Source: Pyrinomonadaceae bacterium (GTDB lineage Bacteria > Acidobacteriota > Blastocatellia > Pyrinomonadales > Pyrinomonadaceae). Taken from it: a stretch of DNA of 64,000 nucleotides. Shown piece after piece: positions 1 to 7,796 of the stretch. The DNA lies in NCBI GenBank assembly GCA_026129865.1, contig JAHCHG010000008.1:1-64000 (forward strand), given 5' to 3'. The stretch's first letter is position 1. Each line of letters opens with the position of its first letter. The translations under genes were made by a program, and so were the position numbers. The notes under the pieces were generated by a model that was given only the letters and a program-made list of their open reading frames with translations, searched no databases and was not told where the DNA came from.

Positions 1-6
1 ATCGAA

Positions 7-279
7 ATGGAAATTATCGGAACTTTAGTACTGATTTTGGGAAGTTTGGTGGCGTTTGTCGGCTGGATCTGGCTGATCGTGATCGGTTTTAAACAGGGCG
101 GCGCGCTTTGGGGAATTTTGATAATTTTGTTCAGCTGGCTTGCGGGATTGATCTTTTGCATAATGCATAAAACGGGCTGGGTTCCGCTGATACTGATGAT
201 CGCGGGCGGAATCATCGCTTCGATCGGGGTTGTCCCGATGGTGATGGGGCAGATGGAGAATATGCCGCGAACATATTAA
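7..279 (+). CDS. Small hydrophobic membrane protein, unknown function
   Basis: This is a 90-residue protein made almost entirely of hydrophobic stretches, with about three predicted membrane segments (roughly residues 4-28, 33-52 and 58-80) and a short polar C-terminus. I do not recognise a family. The stop lies 4 bases before the start of the VanZ-like gene, so the two are probably co-transcribed. The window starts only 6 bases upstream, so the ribosome binding site cannot be judged and a further upstream start cannot be excluded. Confidence 0.6.
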   Translation: MEIIGTLVLILGSLVAFVGWIWLIVIGFKQGGALWGILIILFSWLAGLIFCIMHKTGWVPLILMIAGGIIASIGVVPMVMGQMENMPRTY

Positions 280-283
280 GCCA

Positions 284-760
284 ATGGCGTTTTCGACAAA
301 ATCGAACAACTGGCGGCGTGTCGTTCGTTACGCGCCGCTTATTTTATGGGTCGGCGTGATCTTTTTTGCGTCATCGACGGCGGGCTCGATGAACCACACT
401 TCGCGGTTTATTAGACCGTTTCTCGAATGGATTTTCCCCAACACGCCGGCGGAGATGATAACGATCTATCACGGTTACATTCGCAAAGCCGCGCATTTTG
501 TTGAATATGCGATACTTGCGTTCCTTGCTTCGCGGGCGTTTTGGACGTCGTCAAGATCTTTCGTTCAAAAATACTGGCAAATTTTCGCGTTCGCTTTTGC
601 CGCCGCGGTTGCATCGTTTGACGAATATAACCAGAGTTTCAACGCGCAGCGCACCGGAACGGTTTACGACGTCATGATCGATTGCGCAGGCGCGGCGTTT
701 ATGGTCGCTGCGCTTTCGATCTGGTTCTATTTTGCCAGGACAGGATCGAAGCAGCCTTAA
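284..760 (+). CDS. VanZ-like family membrane protein
   Basis: The 158-residue product has four predicted membrane segments. It carries the two signatures of VanZ-like proteins: RKAAHFVEYAIL near residues 63-74, and a DEYNQSF...R.GTVYDV.ID stretch near residues 113-134. VanZ relatives are integral membrane proteins. The founding member gives low-level teicoplanin resistance, but most homologues have no known role. The gene follows the small membrane protein by 4 bases. Its stop overlaps, tail to tail, the stop of the TonB-dependent receptor on the other strand. The family call is firm; no specific function can be assigned. Confidence 0.85.
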   Translation: MAFSTKSNNWRRVVRYAPLILWVGVIFFASSTAGSMNHTSRFIRPFLEWIFPNTPAEMITIYHGYIRKAAHFVEYAILAFLASRAFWTSSRSFVQKYWQIFAFAFAAAVASFDEYNQSFNAQRTGTVYDVMIDCAGAAFMVAALSIWFYFARTGSKQP

Positions 761-3700
761 AAGCTGAATTTAACTCCAAGCCGCACGGAACGCCCGGTCT
801 GAAAGAGGTTCGACGCGTTGTAATCGTTTCTAATTCCCGACGAGCTGACGCCGCGCGCATTCAGATAGTTTTGAACAAATTGCCGAATCCCGTCTTTGTT
901 GAAAATGGTGTTGTAAACATCGGGCTGACTGCCGCAAGTCGTGCAGCCGCTTTGAGTTAACACGGTCGATCGGAAATCCGTAATGCTGATCGAGGTTTGA
1001 CGGCTTAGAACATTGCGTTCGTCGAAAAGATTGTGAAGAACGATGAAAGGCTCAAGCGAAAATCTGTTGTCCTGTCCGAAATTATATTGATGACTGACCA
1101 TCAGATCGGTTTCCGAAAATGTTCCCGTCCGCCCGAGGTCGCCGCGCCCGAAAAGGATCGATTGCTGTAAACCGTAAAGGCTGTACATCGTTGTCAATGG
1201 TGTGCCGGATTGAACCGTTGTAAATGCCGAAACCGTAGTGCGGTTTACCAAATTATCCGCCCAATCGAACACATAACCGCCGAAAGCCTTGAAAACATGC
1301 GGTCTGTCGGTCGCAAGCCTGCCGGAGTCCGAATTTCCGTTGGCGTCAAAACCGCTTGACGGAAGGTCAAAATATCTGGTCGAGTTCGGTGCCGAACGAC
1401 CGAGTTCGTCCGAACTCGTGAGACCGGAGTAAGTTCCTTTCAATCGGCTGTATGTGTAATTGACGTTGAAGAAAAATCTCGGATGTCGTTTATCGACAAT
1501 TACTTCTAAAGCGTCATACCGTCGTTCGGCTTTTGGACATGGGTAGCCGGCATCGCGCGTAACTCTGCACACAACACCTTGTCCCGGATTTCCGATAAGA
1601 CGCTGTTCGCTGCCCTGCGCGTTGAAAAATCCGATGTCCTCGATCGGGTTTTTCAGGTTTCTTCGAATATAGCGTCCCGTCAGAGAAGACAGATTGCCGA
1701 GCTTCTGTTCGAATCCGACGGTAAATTCTTCGGTTCGCGTCGGTTTTATTTCGGGATCGAAAAGCGTCGGGTCAAATGTTGGAATAATTATCTGGCTCGG
1801 GATAAAGAAGTTGAGCTGGCAAACAGACCATCCCATTGAGTTGATGATCGGACATTCGCCGAAAGGCTTGTCGATATTACCGCCGAGAATTCTTTCCGGA
1901 GTGTAATTGGTATACGACGCACCTCGCGAAGGAAGAATTTCAAAATAATCGCGATAAAAGAACTGCGACAAATTGCCTTGGAAAGCTTCGAACTTCAGCC
2001 GGTCGAAATGCCAGCCAAAATTGCCGAAAAGCTTTGTCTTGCCGTTACCTAATACATCGACCGCTGCGCCGACGCGCGGCGCGATCTTGTAGCCCCATCC
2101 AAATTTGAAGCCGTCATCTTTTCCGTAATCGGGCGTGTTTTCGTTCTCAAAACGAATTCCCAGATTTAACGAAAGCCTACCGATATTCCATGAATCTTGA
2201 GCAAACAGGGCTTGGTTCCTGTTAGACGATTCGCCGACCGAACCGAACCGCTGCAGAAATCCCGAACCCAGATTGCCCGGCGTCGGAGTCAGTCCGATCA
2301 ATGTGCTGATCGGAATGTTATAAAAAAGATTGACGATTCCCGCCTCGACATATCCTTCTGCAATATCGTTGGAAATATGGTTGTATTGGTACCCGAATTT
2401 GAAAATGTGGCGTCCGCCAAGTTCGATCCCGTAGAGCGAAGCGTCCGCGCCGAAAGTTGTGCGCTTAGAAACCTCTCGATCGCGGACAAAATTGTTTGAG
2501 GTGTTTTGAAAGCCGCGCGAACAGTTTGAGCCGGGAACGTTTGCAGGGCTGCCGGACGTGCTGCAAATGTATCGAGTGGTTCGCGGAAGCCCGTAACTGT
2601 TGAGTTTTTCGTTCAAAAACGAACGACCAGCGCGGAAATTGATCAAAAAGTTTTTTGTCGCGTCAATACTTACCTGCCCGTTGACCGTGTTCGCATTTTG
2701 TCTTCCGCCGCGCGTTGCGAGCAGCGCCGCACCGCGCAAACCGCCGAACGATTGCGGAACGCCGCCCAAGCCTTCTGCCGCAGACGGCAAAATTCCATCT
2801 TGATCGATCGGATTGTAGAGGAACGTTCCCATCATTCGAAGCCGTTTGACCGGCTGGGCATCCAACCGGAAATAGGCGAAATCGGTGCGAACTTTCGCTT
2901 TATATTCTACCGATTCCGTAACTGTACGATTCGTCGGATCGGAACTCGAAAAGTAACCGATCGTCCGCTTATTCGAATAGATCTGCGGCGAATAGGATCC
3001 GAAGAACCAGAATTTTTCCTTCAAGATCGGACCGCTGAGAGTCGCAGACGGAAAATAAGCGGTTGAATCGTCCTTGTTCGGCTGAAAAAATTCGATCTGT
3101 CCGGCGCCTGAACCGAAGCGGCTCAGAATCAAGTTCGGTCTACCCTGCAGTTTTGCGGGCGAGAGCGAAAAGCCAAAATTTCCACGCCAATTATCGTTGC
3201 CGCCTTTCGTTACAACGTTTATAACGCCTCCGAGCGCGCCGGAAAATTCGGCGTTTATTCCGGCGGCATTGACCTGAGCTTCTCTGATGAGTTCAAACGG
3301 CAGTTCGTTGTTGGCGTCCAACTCGCCGCTGCGAAAGTTCGTGACTTCCTGTCCGTCAATAAAAAACGTATTGTCCGAGCCCGAGCCGCCGTCGATTTGA
3401 AACCCGCCGACGAGCGGTTCCGAGCGAACGTTCGGAATGAATGTTAAAAGCGAGGGGAAAGTTGTGCCGACGGGAAGTTTTTGAATCCGAGGATGCAGAA
3501 ATGCGTATCGGAGATCGGGTGATGGACCAGTAAATGAATCTTTACTGTACGATTTGGGATGCCCAAATGTTGGAATCTCCAATACAATCGCCATTTGTGT
3601 GCGGGAATCGCTATAAACGTCGACTTTGAAAATGCCGGTGATGAATCCTAAGCTAGAAACCCGCAATTCATAGGTTCCTGCCGGAATCGCGGGTAGAATG

Positions 3701-3918
3701 AATCTGCCGTATTCGCTAGTGGTGATCATCTTGGAAAATCCACTTGTATTCGAAGCGCTTACAATTTTTATTGACGCACCGGGCACGACCGCGCCGCTTG
3801 CGTCATTGACGGTTCCTTCGATCGAACCGGTGGTTCCCTGAGCAAAGAGATTAGTTGAAAAAAAGAGTGTGATGAAACCGAGTGCAAATGCTGAGAAGAT
3901 CGATGATCGATTAAACAT
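757..3918 (-). CDS. TonB-dependent receptor, Oar-like, with carboxypeptidase-regulatory-like domain (receptor 1)
   Basis: This is a predicted outer-membrane transporter of about 1053 residues. A signal peptide ending near LFAQ is followed by a carboxypeptidase-regulatory-like beta-sandwich (about residues 28-110, GSIEGTVNDASGAVVPGA). A plug-like region follows (IDGGSGSDNTFFIDGQ; FSGALGGVINVVTKGG), then a long beta-barrel ending in the aromatic C-terminus LGVKFSF. This architecture is typical of the expanded Oar-type receptors of Acidobacteriota, whose substrates are mostly unknown. I chose the ATG at 3918 rather than a start at 4029. It gives a clean signal peptide and has a GGAGG Shine-Dalgarno about 10 bases upstream. 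The gene ends against the VanZ-like gene. Confidence 0.9.
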   Translation of the reverse strand: MFNRSSIFSAFALGFITLFFSTNLFAQGTTGSIEGTVNDASGAVVPGASIKIVSASNTSGFSKMITTSEYGRFILPAIPAGTYELRVSSLGFITGIFKVDVYSDSRTQMAIVLEIPTFGHPKSYSKDSFTGPSPDLRYAFLHPRIQKLPVGTTFPSLLTFIPNVRSEPLVGGFQIDGGSGSDNTFFIDGQEVTNFRSGELDANNELPFELIREAQVNAAGINAEFSGALGGVINVVTKGGNDNWRGNFGFSLSPAKLQGRPNLILSRFGSGAGQIEFFQPNKDDSTAYFPSATLSGPILKEKFWFFGSYSPQIYSNKRTIGYFSSSDPTNRTVTESVEYKAKVRTDFAYFRLDAQPVKRLRMMGTFLYNPIDQDGILPSAAEGLGGVPQSFGGLRGAALLATRGGRQNANTVNGQVSIDATKNFLINFRAGRSFLNEKLNSYGLPRTTRYICSTSGSPANVPGSNCSRGFQNTSNNFVRDREVSKRTTFGADASLYGIELGGRHIFKFGYQYNHISNDIAEGYVEAGIVNLFYNIPISTLIGLTPTPGNLGSGFLQRFGSVGESSNRNQALFAQDSWNIGRLSLNLGIRFENENTPDYGKDDGFKFGWGYKIAPRVGAAVDVLGNGKTKLFGNFGWHFDRLKFEAFQGNLSQFFYRDYFEILPSRGASYTNYTPERILGGNIDKPFGECPIINSMGWSVCQLNFFIPSQIIIPTFDPTLFDPEIKPTRTEEFTVGFEQKLGNLSSLTGRYIRRNLKNPIEDIGFFNAQGSEQRLIGNPGQGVVCRVTRDAGYPCPKAERRYDALEVIVDKRHPRFFFNVNYTYSRLKGTYSGLTSSDELGRSAPNSTRYFDLPSSGFDANGNSDSGRLATDRPHVFKAFGGYVFDWADNLVNRTTVSAFTTVQSGTPLTTMYSLYGLQQSILFGRGDLGRTGTFSETDLMVSHQYNFGQDNRFSLEPFIVLHNLFDERNVLSRQTSISITDFRSTVLTQSGCTTCGSQPDVYNTIFNKDGIRQFVQNYLNARGVSSSGIRNDYNASNLFQTGRSVRLGVKFSF

Positions 3919-4279
3919 ATTACTGAGCCTCCGAAGGATAATAAAAACGATTAATGGGGATCGGCACATGACCATAAGGCAACTTGTAAACCTAAGCATT
4001 AGACATACATACGGATTCCGTTGAAACAACAGAGAATTCAGTGGTTTACGATTCCGTCAAAAGTCCACAATGGAAGTCGAAAACATTCAAGCGATGTCAT
4101 TGACAGAAAAAAATGGATTTTGCGTTCGAAAATCTGGATAATCGACTGATAATTTCTAAATGCAGTTTGCCTGTTCGTAAATTTGGTAAGCGATAGATTT
4201 TAGGCTATTATCAGAACATTAAACGGTAATTATTCGTAGAAAAATCAGCAGAAACAAGAAATGAAAGGAGATCGATAGA
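3919..4279. other. Divergent intergenic region between receptor 1 and the SPFH gene
   Basis: These 361 bases hold no convincing gene. The left end carries the GGAGG ribosome binding site of receptor 1 (reverse strand, about 3929-3935). The right end carries AAAGGAGA at about 4263-4270 for the SPFH gene. A plausible sigma-70 promoter for the SPFH gene is listed separately. No repeat or strong terminator was seen. Confidence 0.5.
4183..4211 (+). promoter_or_regulatory. Putative sigma-70 promoter of the SPFH gene
   Basis: A TTGGTA box (4183-4188) and a TATTAT box (4206-4211) are separated by 17 bases; each matches the consensus at four or more positions. This would give a leader of about 60 bases before the ATG at 4280. 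Confidence 0.4.
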
Positions 4280-5440
4280 ATGGGAATTTGGGATAAAGTA
4301 AAAAACGAAGCGTTGAATCAGTTTATTGAGGTCATCGAGTGGCTGGATGAATCGAAAGATACGATCCTTTACCGGTTTCCCGTTCACGGACAGGAGATCA
4401 AAAACGGTGCGCAGCTGATCGTCCGTGAGTCGCAGGCGGCGGTCTTTGTTCATGAAGGACAAGTCGCCGACGTTTTCGGTCCGGGAAAATACACGATCGA
4501 CGGCGGCAATACGCCGATTCTGTCAAAGCTCGGCGCTTGGAAATACGGATTTAATTCGCCTTTCAAATCGGAAGTTTATTTTGTTAATACAAAACAATTT
4601 ACCGATATGAAATGGGGCACTTCGAATCCGATCATGCTTCGCGATTCCGATTTCGGCATCGTTCGCCTGCGTGCATTCGGTGCTTATAGCCTGCGCGTAG
4701 CTGATCCGTCGACATTTATCAAGGAAGTTGCCGGTACGAATGCGCATTTCGATACCGAAGATATTGACGAGCAATTGAAACGCGCGATCGTTACCGAATT
4801 TTCCGACGCGATCGGTGAGATGAAAATTCCGGCGTTGGATCTCGCGGCGCAGTATAAAGAGATCGGCGAAGCGATCCGCGCAAAGATCAACGTGGATTTC
4901 AGCTCATACGGGCTTGAGGTTACTAAGTTTTATGTCGAGAACGTAAGTCTTCCGCCGGAAGTCGAAGAGGCGATGGACAAACGCGCTTCGATGGGCGCTC
5001 TGGGCGACGCTCAGAAATATATGCAGTTTCAGGCTGCGGACGCGCTTCGCGACGCTGCTCAGAACGAAGGCGGCGGCGCCGGACTCGGCGCTGGACTCGG
5101 AGCCGGATTTGCCGTCGGCGGTCAGATGGCAAATGCCTTTGGTCAACAGGCGCAGGGCGGCGGTCAGGGACAAGGTCAGTCGAATCAATCCATTTCCTGT
5201 CCGACATGCGGAAAAGCGAATGCTCCGGGAACAAAATTTTGCGGCGATTGCGGCGGAAAAATGGAAGTTTCGAAAGTTCCGTGTGTAAAATGCGGAGCCG
5301 AGCTTCGCGAAGGAGCGAAGTTCTGTTCGGAATGCGGTTCGTCGCAGGAAAAACAAAAATGCACGAACTGCCAGGCTGAACTTAATGCCGGTGCTAAATT
5401 CTGCAACGAATGCGGAACGAAGGTCGAGGCGAGCGAATAA
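4280..5440 (+). CDS. SPFH-domain protein with three C-terminal zinc ribbons (YdjI/virion-core-like)
   Basis: The 386-residue protein opens with a region typical of the SPFH/prohibitin-like 'virion core protein' family: a YRFP motif, then the GAQLIVRESQAAVFVHEGQ stretch, then an alpha/beta SPFH core to about residue 235. A Gly/Gln/Ala-rich linker follows (about 255-305). Three CxxC...CxxC zinc ribbons then start near residues 308, 338 and 363 (CPTC...CGDC, CVKC...CSEC, CTNC...CNEC). There is no signal peptide or membrane helix. Family members are thought to scaffold membrane-associated assemblies; the exact role is unknown. An AAAGGAG site precedes the ATG, and an intrinsic terminator follows, so the gene looks monocistronic. 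Confidence 0.85.
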   Translation: MGIWDKVKNEALNQFIEVIEWLDESKDTILYRFPVHGQEIKNGAQLIVRESQAAVFVHEGQVADVFGPGKYTIDGGNTPILSKLGAWKYGFNSPFKSEVYFVNTKQFTDMKWGTSNPIMLRDSDFGIVRLRAFGAYSLRVADPSTFIKEVAGTNAHFDTEDIDEQLKRAIVTEFSDAIGEMKIPALDLAAQYKEIGEAIRAKINVDFSSYGLEVTKFYVENVSLPPEVEEAMDKRASMGALGDAQKYMQFQAADALRDAAQNEGGGAGLGAGLGAGFAVGGQMANAFGQQAQGGGQGQGQSNQSISCPTCGKANAPGTKFCGDCGGKMEVSKVPCVKCGAELREGAKFCSECGSSQEKQKCTNCQAELNAGAKFCNECGTKVEASE

Positions 5441-5463
5441 TAAGCAGGTAAATTAGACAAATT

Positions 5464-5496
5464 GGCGAAGGCTTTTGTCAGTCTTCGCCTTTTTCG
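5464..5496 (+). terminator. Rho-independent terminator after the SPFH gene
   Basis: A GGCGAAG...CTTCGCC stem with a 12-base loop is followed directly by TTTTTCG. It lies 23 bases after the SPFH stop codon. Confidence 0.75.
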
Positions 5497-5585
5497 TTTG
5501 ATTCGCGTCAGTTTTGCGCCTTATGAAGTAGCTTGCGATTGATGTAAAATCGAGAATCATTAACTTTAAGCGGAGTAAATTTAAT

Positions 5586-5762
5586 ATGGCAATTAGCCCC
5601 GAACTTTTGGAAATTTTACGCTGTCCGAAATGCAAGTCGGAAGTAAAAATCAAAGACGATCAAAGCAGTTTGAAATGCGTAAACCCTGAATGCAGCTTGG
5701 TTTATCCGATCCGCGACGAGATTCCTGTGATGTTGATCGAAGAAGCGACGGTTGAGGAATAG
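5586..5762 (+). CDS. Trm112 family small zinc-binding protein
   Basis: This 58-residue protein starts MAISPELLEILRCPKCKSEV and continues through a second CVNPEC pair and a YPIRDEIPVML segment. That is the full consensus of short bacterial Trm112-like proteins (YcaR type). Eukaryotic Trm112 activates methyltransferases. Bacterial members usually sit beside envelope or methyltransferase genes and have no settled function. GGAG lies about 11 bases before the ATG. The four Cys residues (two CxxC-like pairs) are all present. The nonamer repeat block follows the stop directly, and the glycosyltransferase gene starts 171 bases downstream. Confidence 0.85.
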   Translation: MAISPELLEILRCPKCKSEVKIKDDQSSLKCVNPECSLVYPIRDEIPVMLIEEATVEE

Positions 5763-5768
5763 TCGGAT

Positions 5769-5914
5769 GAGTCTGGCGAGTCGATTGAGTCTGGCGAGTC
5801 TGGCGAGTCTAGCGAGTCTTGCGAGTCTTGCGAGTCTTTCGGGTCGTTCAAGTATGGGACTCCGTCGACTCGCCAGACTATATGGACTCGCTAGACTCGC
5901 AAGTCTCGCTAGAC
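5769..5914. repeat. Nonamer tandem repeat (GAGTCTNGC) with inverted arm
   Basis: Nine consecutive 9-base units of the type GAGTCTNGC run from 5769 to 5849; the last two are degenerate. After a short spacer, inverted copies (GACTCGCCAGAC, GACTCGCTAGAC, GACTCGCAAGTC) run from about 5867 to 5914. The whole block can fold into a long imperfect hairpin. Both strands are open in all repeat frames (Ser-Leu-Ala or Arg-Leu-Ala repeats), which creates spurious reading frames. Confidence 0.9.
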
Positions 5915-5933
5915 CCGGGAGATTCCAGTCCCA

Positions 5934-6998
5934 ATGAACCCGATCGATTGGCAAAAAGTTGATAAGGTGCTCGTTGTTCGTCTGCGTTCAATCGGCGATA
6001 CGGTTTTGTCGACGGCTTCGCTGATCGCGCTCCGCCGGTTTTTGCCTAACGCGCGGATCGATATTTTGCTCGAAGATTGGGTCGCACCGCTGTTGGACGG
6101 ATTTCCGGCGGTCGATAATGTTTTGAGTGCCTCAAACGTCGTTAAAGAACGATTCCGCCTGGCGCGAAAGATCAGAAAGACTAAATATGACATTGCGATA
6201 AACCTGCACGGCGGCACGACTGCCGGTTTTTTTGTCCGCGCGAGCGGGGCGAAATACCGGATCGGATATGAAAATTATCAATATAATTTCCTTTACAATC
6301 ATCGCCTTTCGTCGGCTTCCGATTATTGGAAAAAGGAAAAAACGCATTCCGCCGAACAACAGCTCGCGCTTCTGGGTTTTATCGGCGTGCCCGTGGACGA
6401 CCGACCGAAAACCCGTTTGACTGTAACAGATGACGCGAGAAAAACTGTTAACGACAAGTTGATTTCCAGGGGAATCGACGGAAACGCAAAACTCGCGCTC
6501 ATTCATCCCGCCGCAGCTTTTTCGACGAAACAATGGGCGACGAAAAACTTCGCAAAGGTCTGTGATTATTTATCCGACAAGGACATTCATCCCGTCGCGG
6601 TCGCCACCGGAAAGGAAAATGCAGTACTCCAACGATTAGAGAAATTGGCGGATTCGCCGCTGTCAAGTTTTGACGATCTGTCGCTTCCGGAAATTACGGC
6701 GCTTGCCGCGCGTTCGCGGATATTTGTCGGGAACGACTCGGGAATTGCTCATATCGCAGCAGCCGTCGGAACACCGAGCATTGTTATTTTCGGTTCCTCA
6801 AACCGTGAACACTGGCATCCATGGACAGACGCGCCAAATGAAATTGTATTCGAAAAATTTTCTTGCCAGCCTTGTGCAGGCTATTTTTGCAAAGAATTTG
6901 ACGAGCCGAGATGTATTTTAGATGTGAAAATTGAAACCGTTGTCGCCGCGATCCAGCGAAATTTAGTTGAAAGTTCGGCGGCAGAAAAGGTAGAGTAA
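5934..6998 (+). CDS. Glycosyltransferase family 9 (heptosyltransferase-like)
   Basis: The 354-residue protein has the N-terminal signature VLVVRLRSIGDTVLSTASL and an internal lipid-oligosaccharide path (AINLHGGTTAGFFVRASGAK). Its C-terminal donor-binding motifs are FVGNDSGIAHIAAAVGTPS (about residues 263-281) and CSCQPC-like cysteines near PCAGYFCKE. These are the features of the ADP-heptose:LPS heptosyltransferase family (GT9). Such enzymes add sugars to the lipopolysaccharide inner core at the cytoplasmic face of the inner membrane. No other LPS genes lie beside it, so the sugar and acceptor cannot be named. The length is normal. Confidence 0.9.
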   Translation: MNPIDWQKVDKVLVVRLRSIGDTVLSTASLIALRRFLPNARIDILLEDWVAPLLDGFPAVDNVLSASNVVKERFRLARKIRKTKYDIAINLHGGTTAGFFVRASGAKYRIGYENYQYNFLYNHRLSSASDYWKKEKTHSAEQQLALLGFIGVPVDDRPKTRLTVTDDARKTVNDKLISRGIDGNAKLALIHPAAAFSTKQWATKNFAKVCDYLSDKDIHPVAVATGKENAVLQRLEKLADSPLSSFDDLSLPEITALAARSRIFVGNDSGIAHIAAAVGTPSIVIFGSSNREHWHPWTDAPNEIVFEKFSCQPCAGYFCKEFDEPRCILDVKIETVVAAIQRNLVESSAAEKVE

Positions 6999-7066
6999 GC
7001 AAACTGGAAGAATTCTGACATGGAAGACCGGCAGCCAGTTGTCGATGATAAATATTGAGTAAAGAA

Positions 7067-7309
7067 ATGTTGACCGACTACATCAAAGCGGCGCTGAAAA
7101 AAGCGCATTACGAAATTTTAGAAGACGACGGGACTTTTTACGGCGAAATTCCCGGTTTTCAAGGTGTTTGGGCGAATGCTGAAACTTTGGAACAATGTCG
7201 GGATGAATTGGAAGAGGTTCTAGAAGAATGGCTTTTCTTTAGAATTTCGAGAAACCTTGATGTGCCGGAAATAAATAACATCAAGTTAAAAATCGAACGC
7301 GTAGCCTGA
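7067..7309 (+). CDS. hicB: HicB family antitoxin
   Basis: The 80-residue product starts MLTDYIKAALKKAHYEILED and continues with DGTFYGEIPGFQGVWA. This is the partial-RNase-H fold consensus of the HicB subgroup without a large C-terminal DNA-binding domain. HicB neutralises the mRNA-cleaving HicA toxin. I prefer the ATG at 7067 because family members begin MLT(D/E)YI; a TTG at 7055 would add four residues. The stop is only 10 bases from the stop of hicA, which lies on the opposite strand. That arrangement is odd, because the genes are normally co-transcribed. Confidence 0.8.
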   Translation: MLTDYIKAALKKAHYEILEDDGTFYGEIPGFQGVWANAETLEQCRDELEEVLEEWLFFRISRNLDVPEINNIKLKIERVA

Positions 7310-7319
7310 CCCTGTGTAA

Positions 7320-7538
7320 TTAAAGTTTTTGCCAGTCTTCTATACTAATTTCAGCCTGCCGAAGAATTCGCCGCAACAATGGGATTGATATGTCCCCACG
7401 ATGCGGATTTGGAACTGTTAAGGTCCTCGAACCATTTTGCATTTGCGGATGCTTCCCGCCCGAAAATGGACCCTCCCAGCCAAGTTTGCGTAGATTGCGA
7501 ATTAGATCCTTTTGTTTAATTGGTGCTAATGAGGGCAT
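7320..7538 (-). CDS. hicA: HicA family toxin (putative mRNA interferase)
   Basis: This 72-residue protein has the HicA dsRBD-like fold signature: KQKDLIRNLRKLGW, then GGKHPQM with the catalytic-type His, then TLTVPNPHRGDISIPLLRRILRQAEIS. HicA toxins cleave mRNA and are held inactive by HicB. The sequence is full length and intact. It faces the hicB gene tail to tail instead of sharing an operon with it. Upstream lies a strong hairpin (7573-7615) within the presumed leader. Confidence 0.85.
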   Translation of the reverse strand: MPSLAPIKQKDLIRNLRKLGWEGPFSGGKHPQMQNGSRTLTVPNPHRGDISIPLLRRILRQAEISIEDWQKL

Positions 7539-7572
7539 TTGCTGACTCCATAAATTTAAACTTAAACGAAAC

Positions 7573-7615
7573 GAGCCGCCAAAATCCAGGACAGAATTCC
7601 TGACTTTGACGGCTC
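7573..7615. repeat. Long imperfect palindrome upstream of hicA
   Basis: GAGCCG at 7573-7578 pairs with CGGCTC at 7610-7615. The arms continue inward through a CAAAATC/GACTTTG region to an AGGA...TCCT tip, giving a stem of about 17 pairs with few mismatches. In the hicA direction it sits in the presumed 5' leader; in the other direction it could end transcription coming from hicB. Confidence 0.7.
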
Positions 7616-7731
7616 AATGTTTTATTGATCCCTGTTAGTTCTGAGAAACTAATCATCAGAACTGACACCATTCTAGCGACATCTGCAGATATCGTCAATT
7701 TTCCTAAAGCCCTGTTTCTGCCTAGCTATTC

Positions 7732-7760
7732 TTGACACATCCCTAATACCCAATTAGTAT
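7732..7760 (+). promoter_or_regulatory. Putative sigma-70 promoter of ffh
   Basis: A consensus TTGACA (7732-7737) is followed after exactly 17 bases by TAGTAT (7755-7760). The predicted start site is about 30 bases before the ffh ATG. No closer gene could use it. Confidence 0.6.
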
Positions 7761-7796
7761 TTATAGTTTCGGCTCTAATGCCTGAATTGTCTTTAT

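Noticed and set aside
682-960. A 92-residue plus-strand frame across the VanZ/receptor 1 junction
   Set aside because: It overlaps two supported genes in other frames and has no motif.
5616-5954. Frames encoding Ser-Leu-Ala or Arg-Leu-Ala repeats
   Set aside because: They are produced by the 9-base tandem array and have no start signals or conserved sequence.
7540-7700. An integron attC site next to the hicBA genes
   Set aside because: Toxin-antitoxin pairs are common cassettes, but no matching RYYYAAC/GTTRRRY core pair was found around the palindrome, and no integrase is present.
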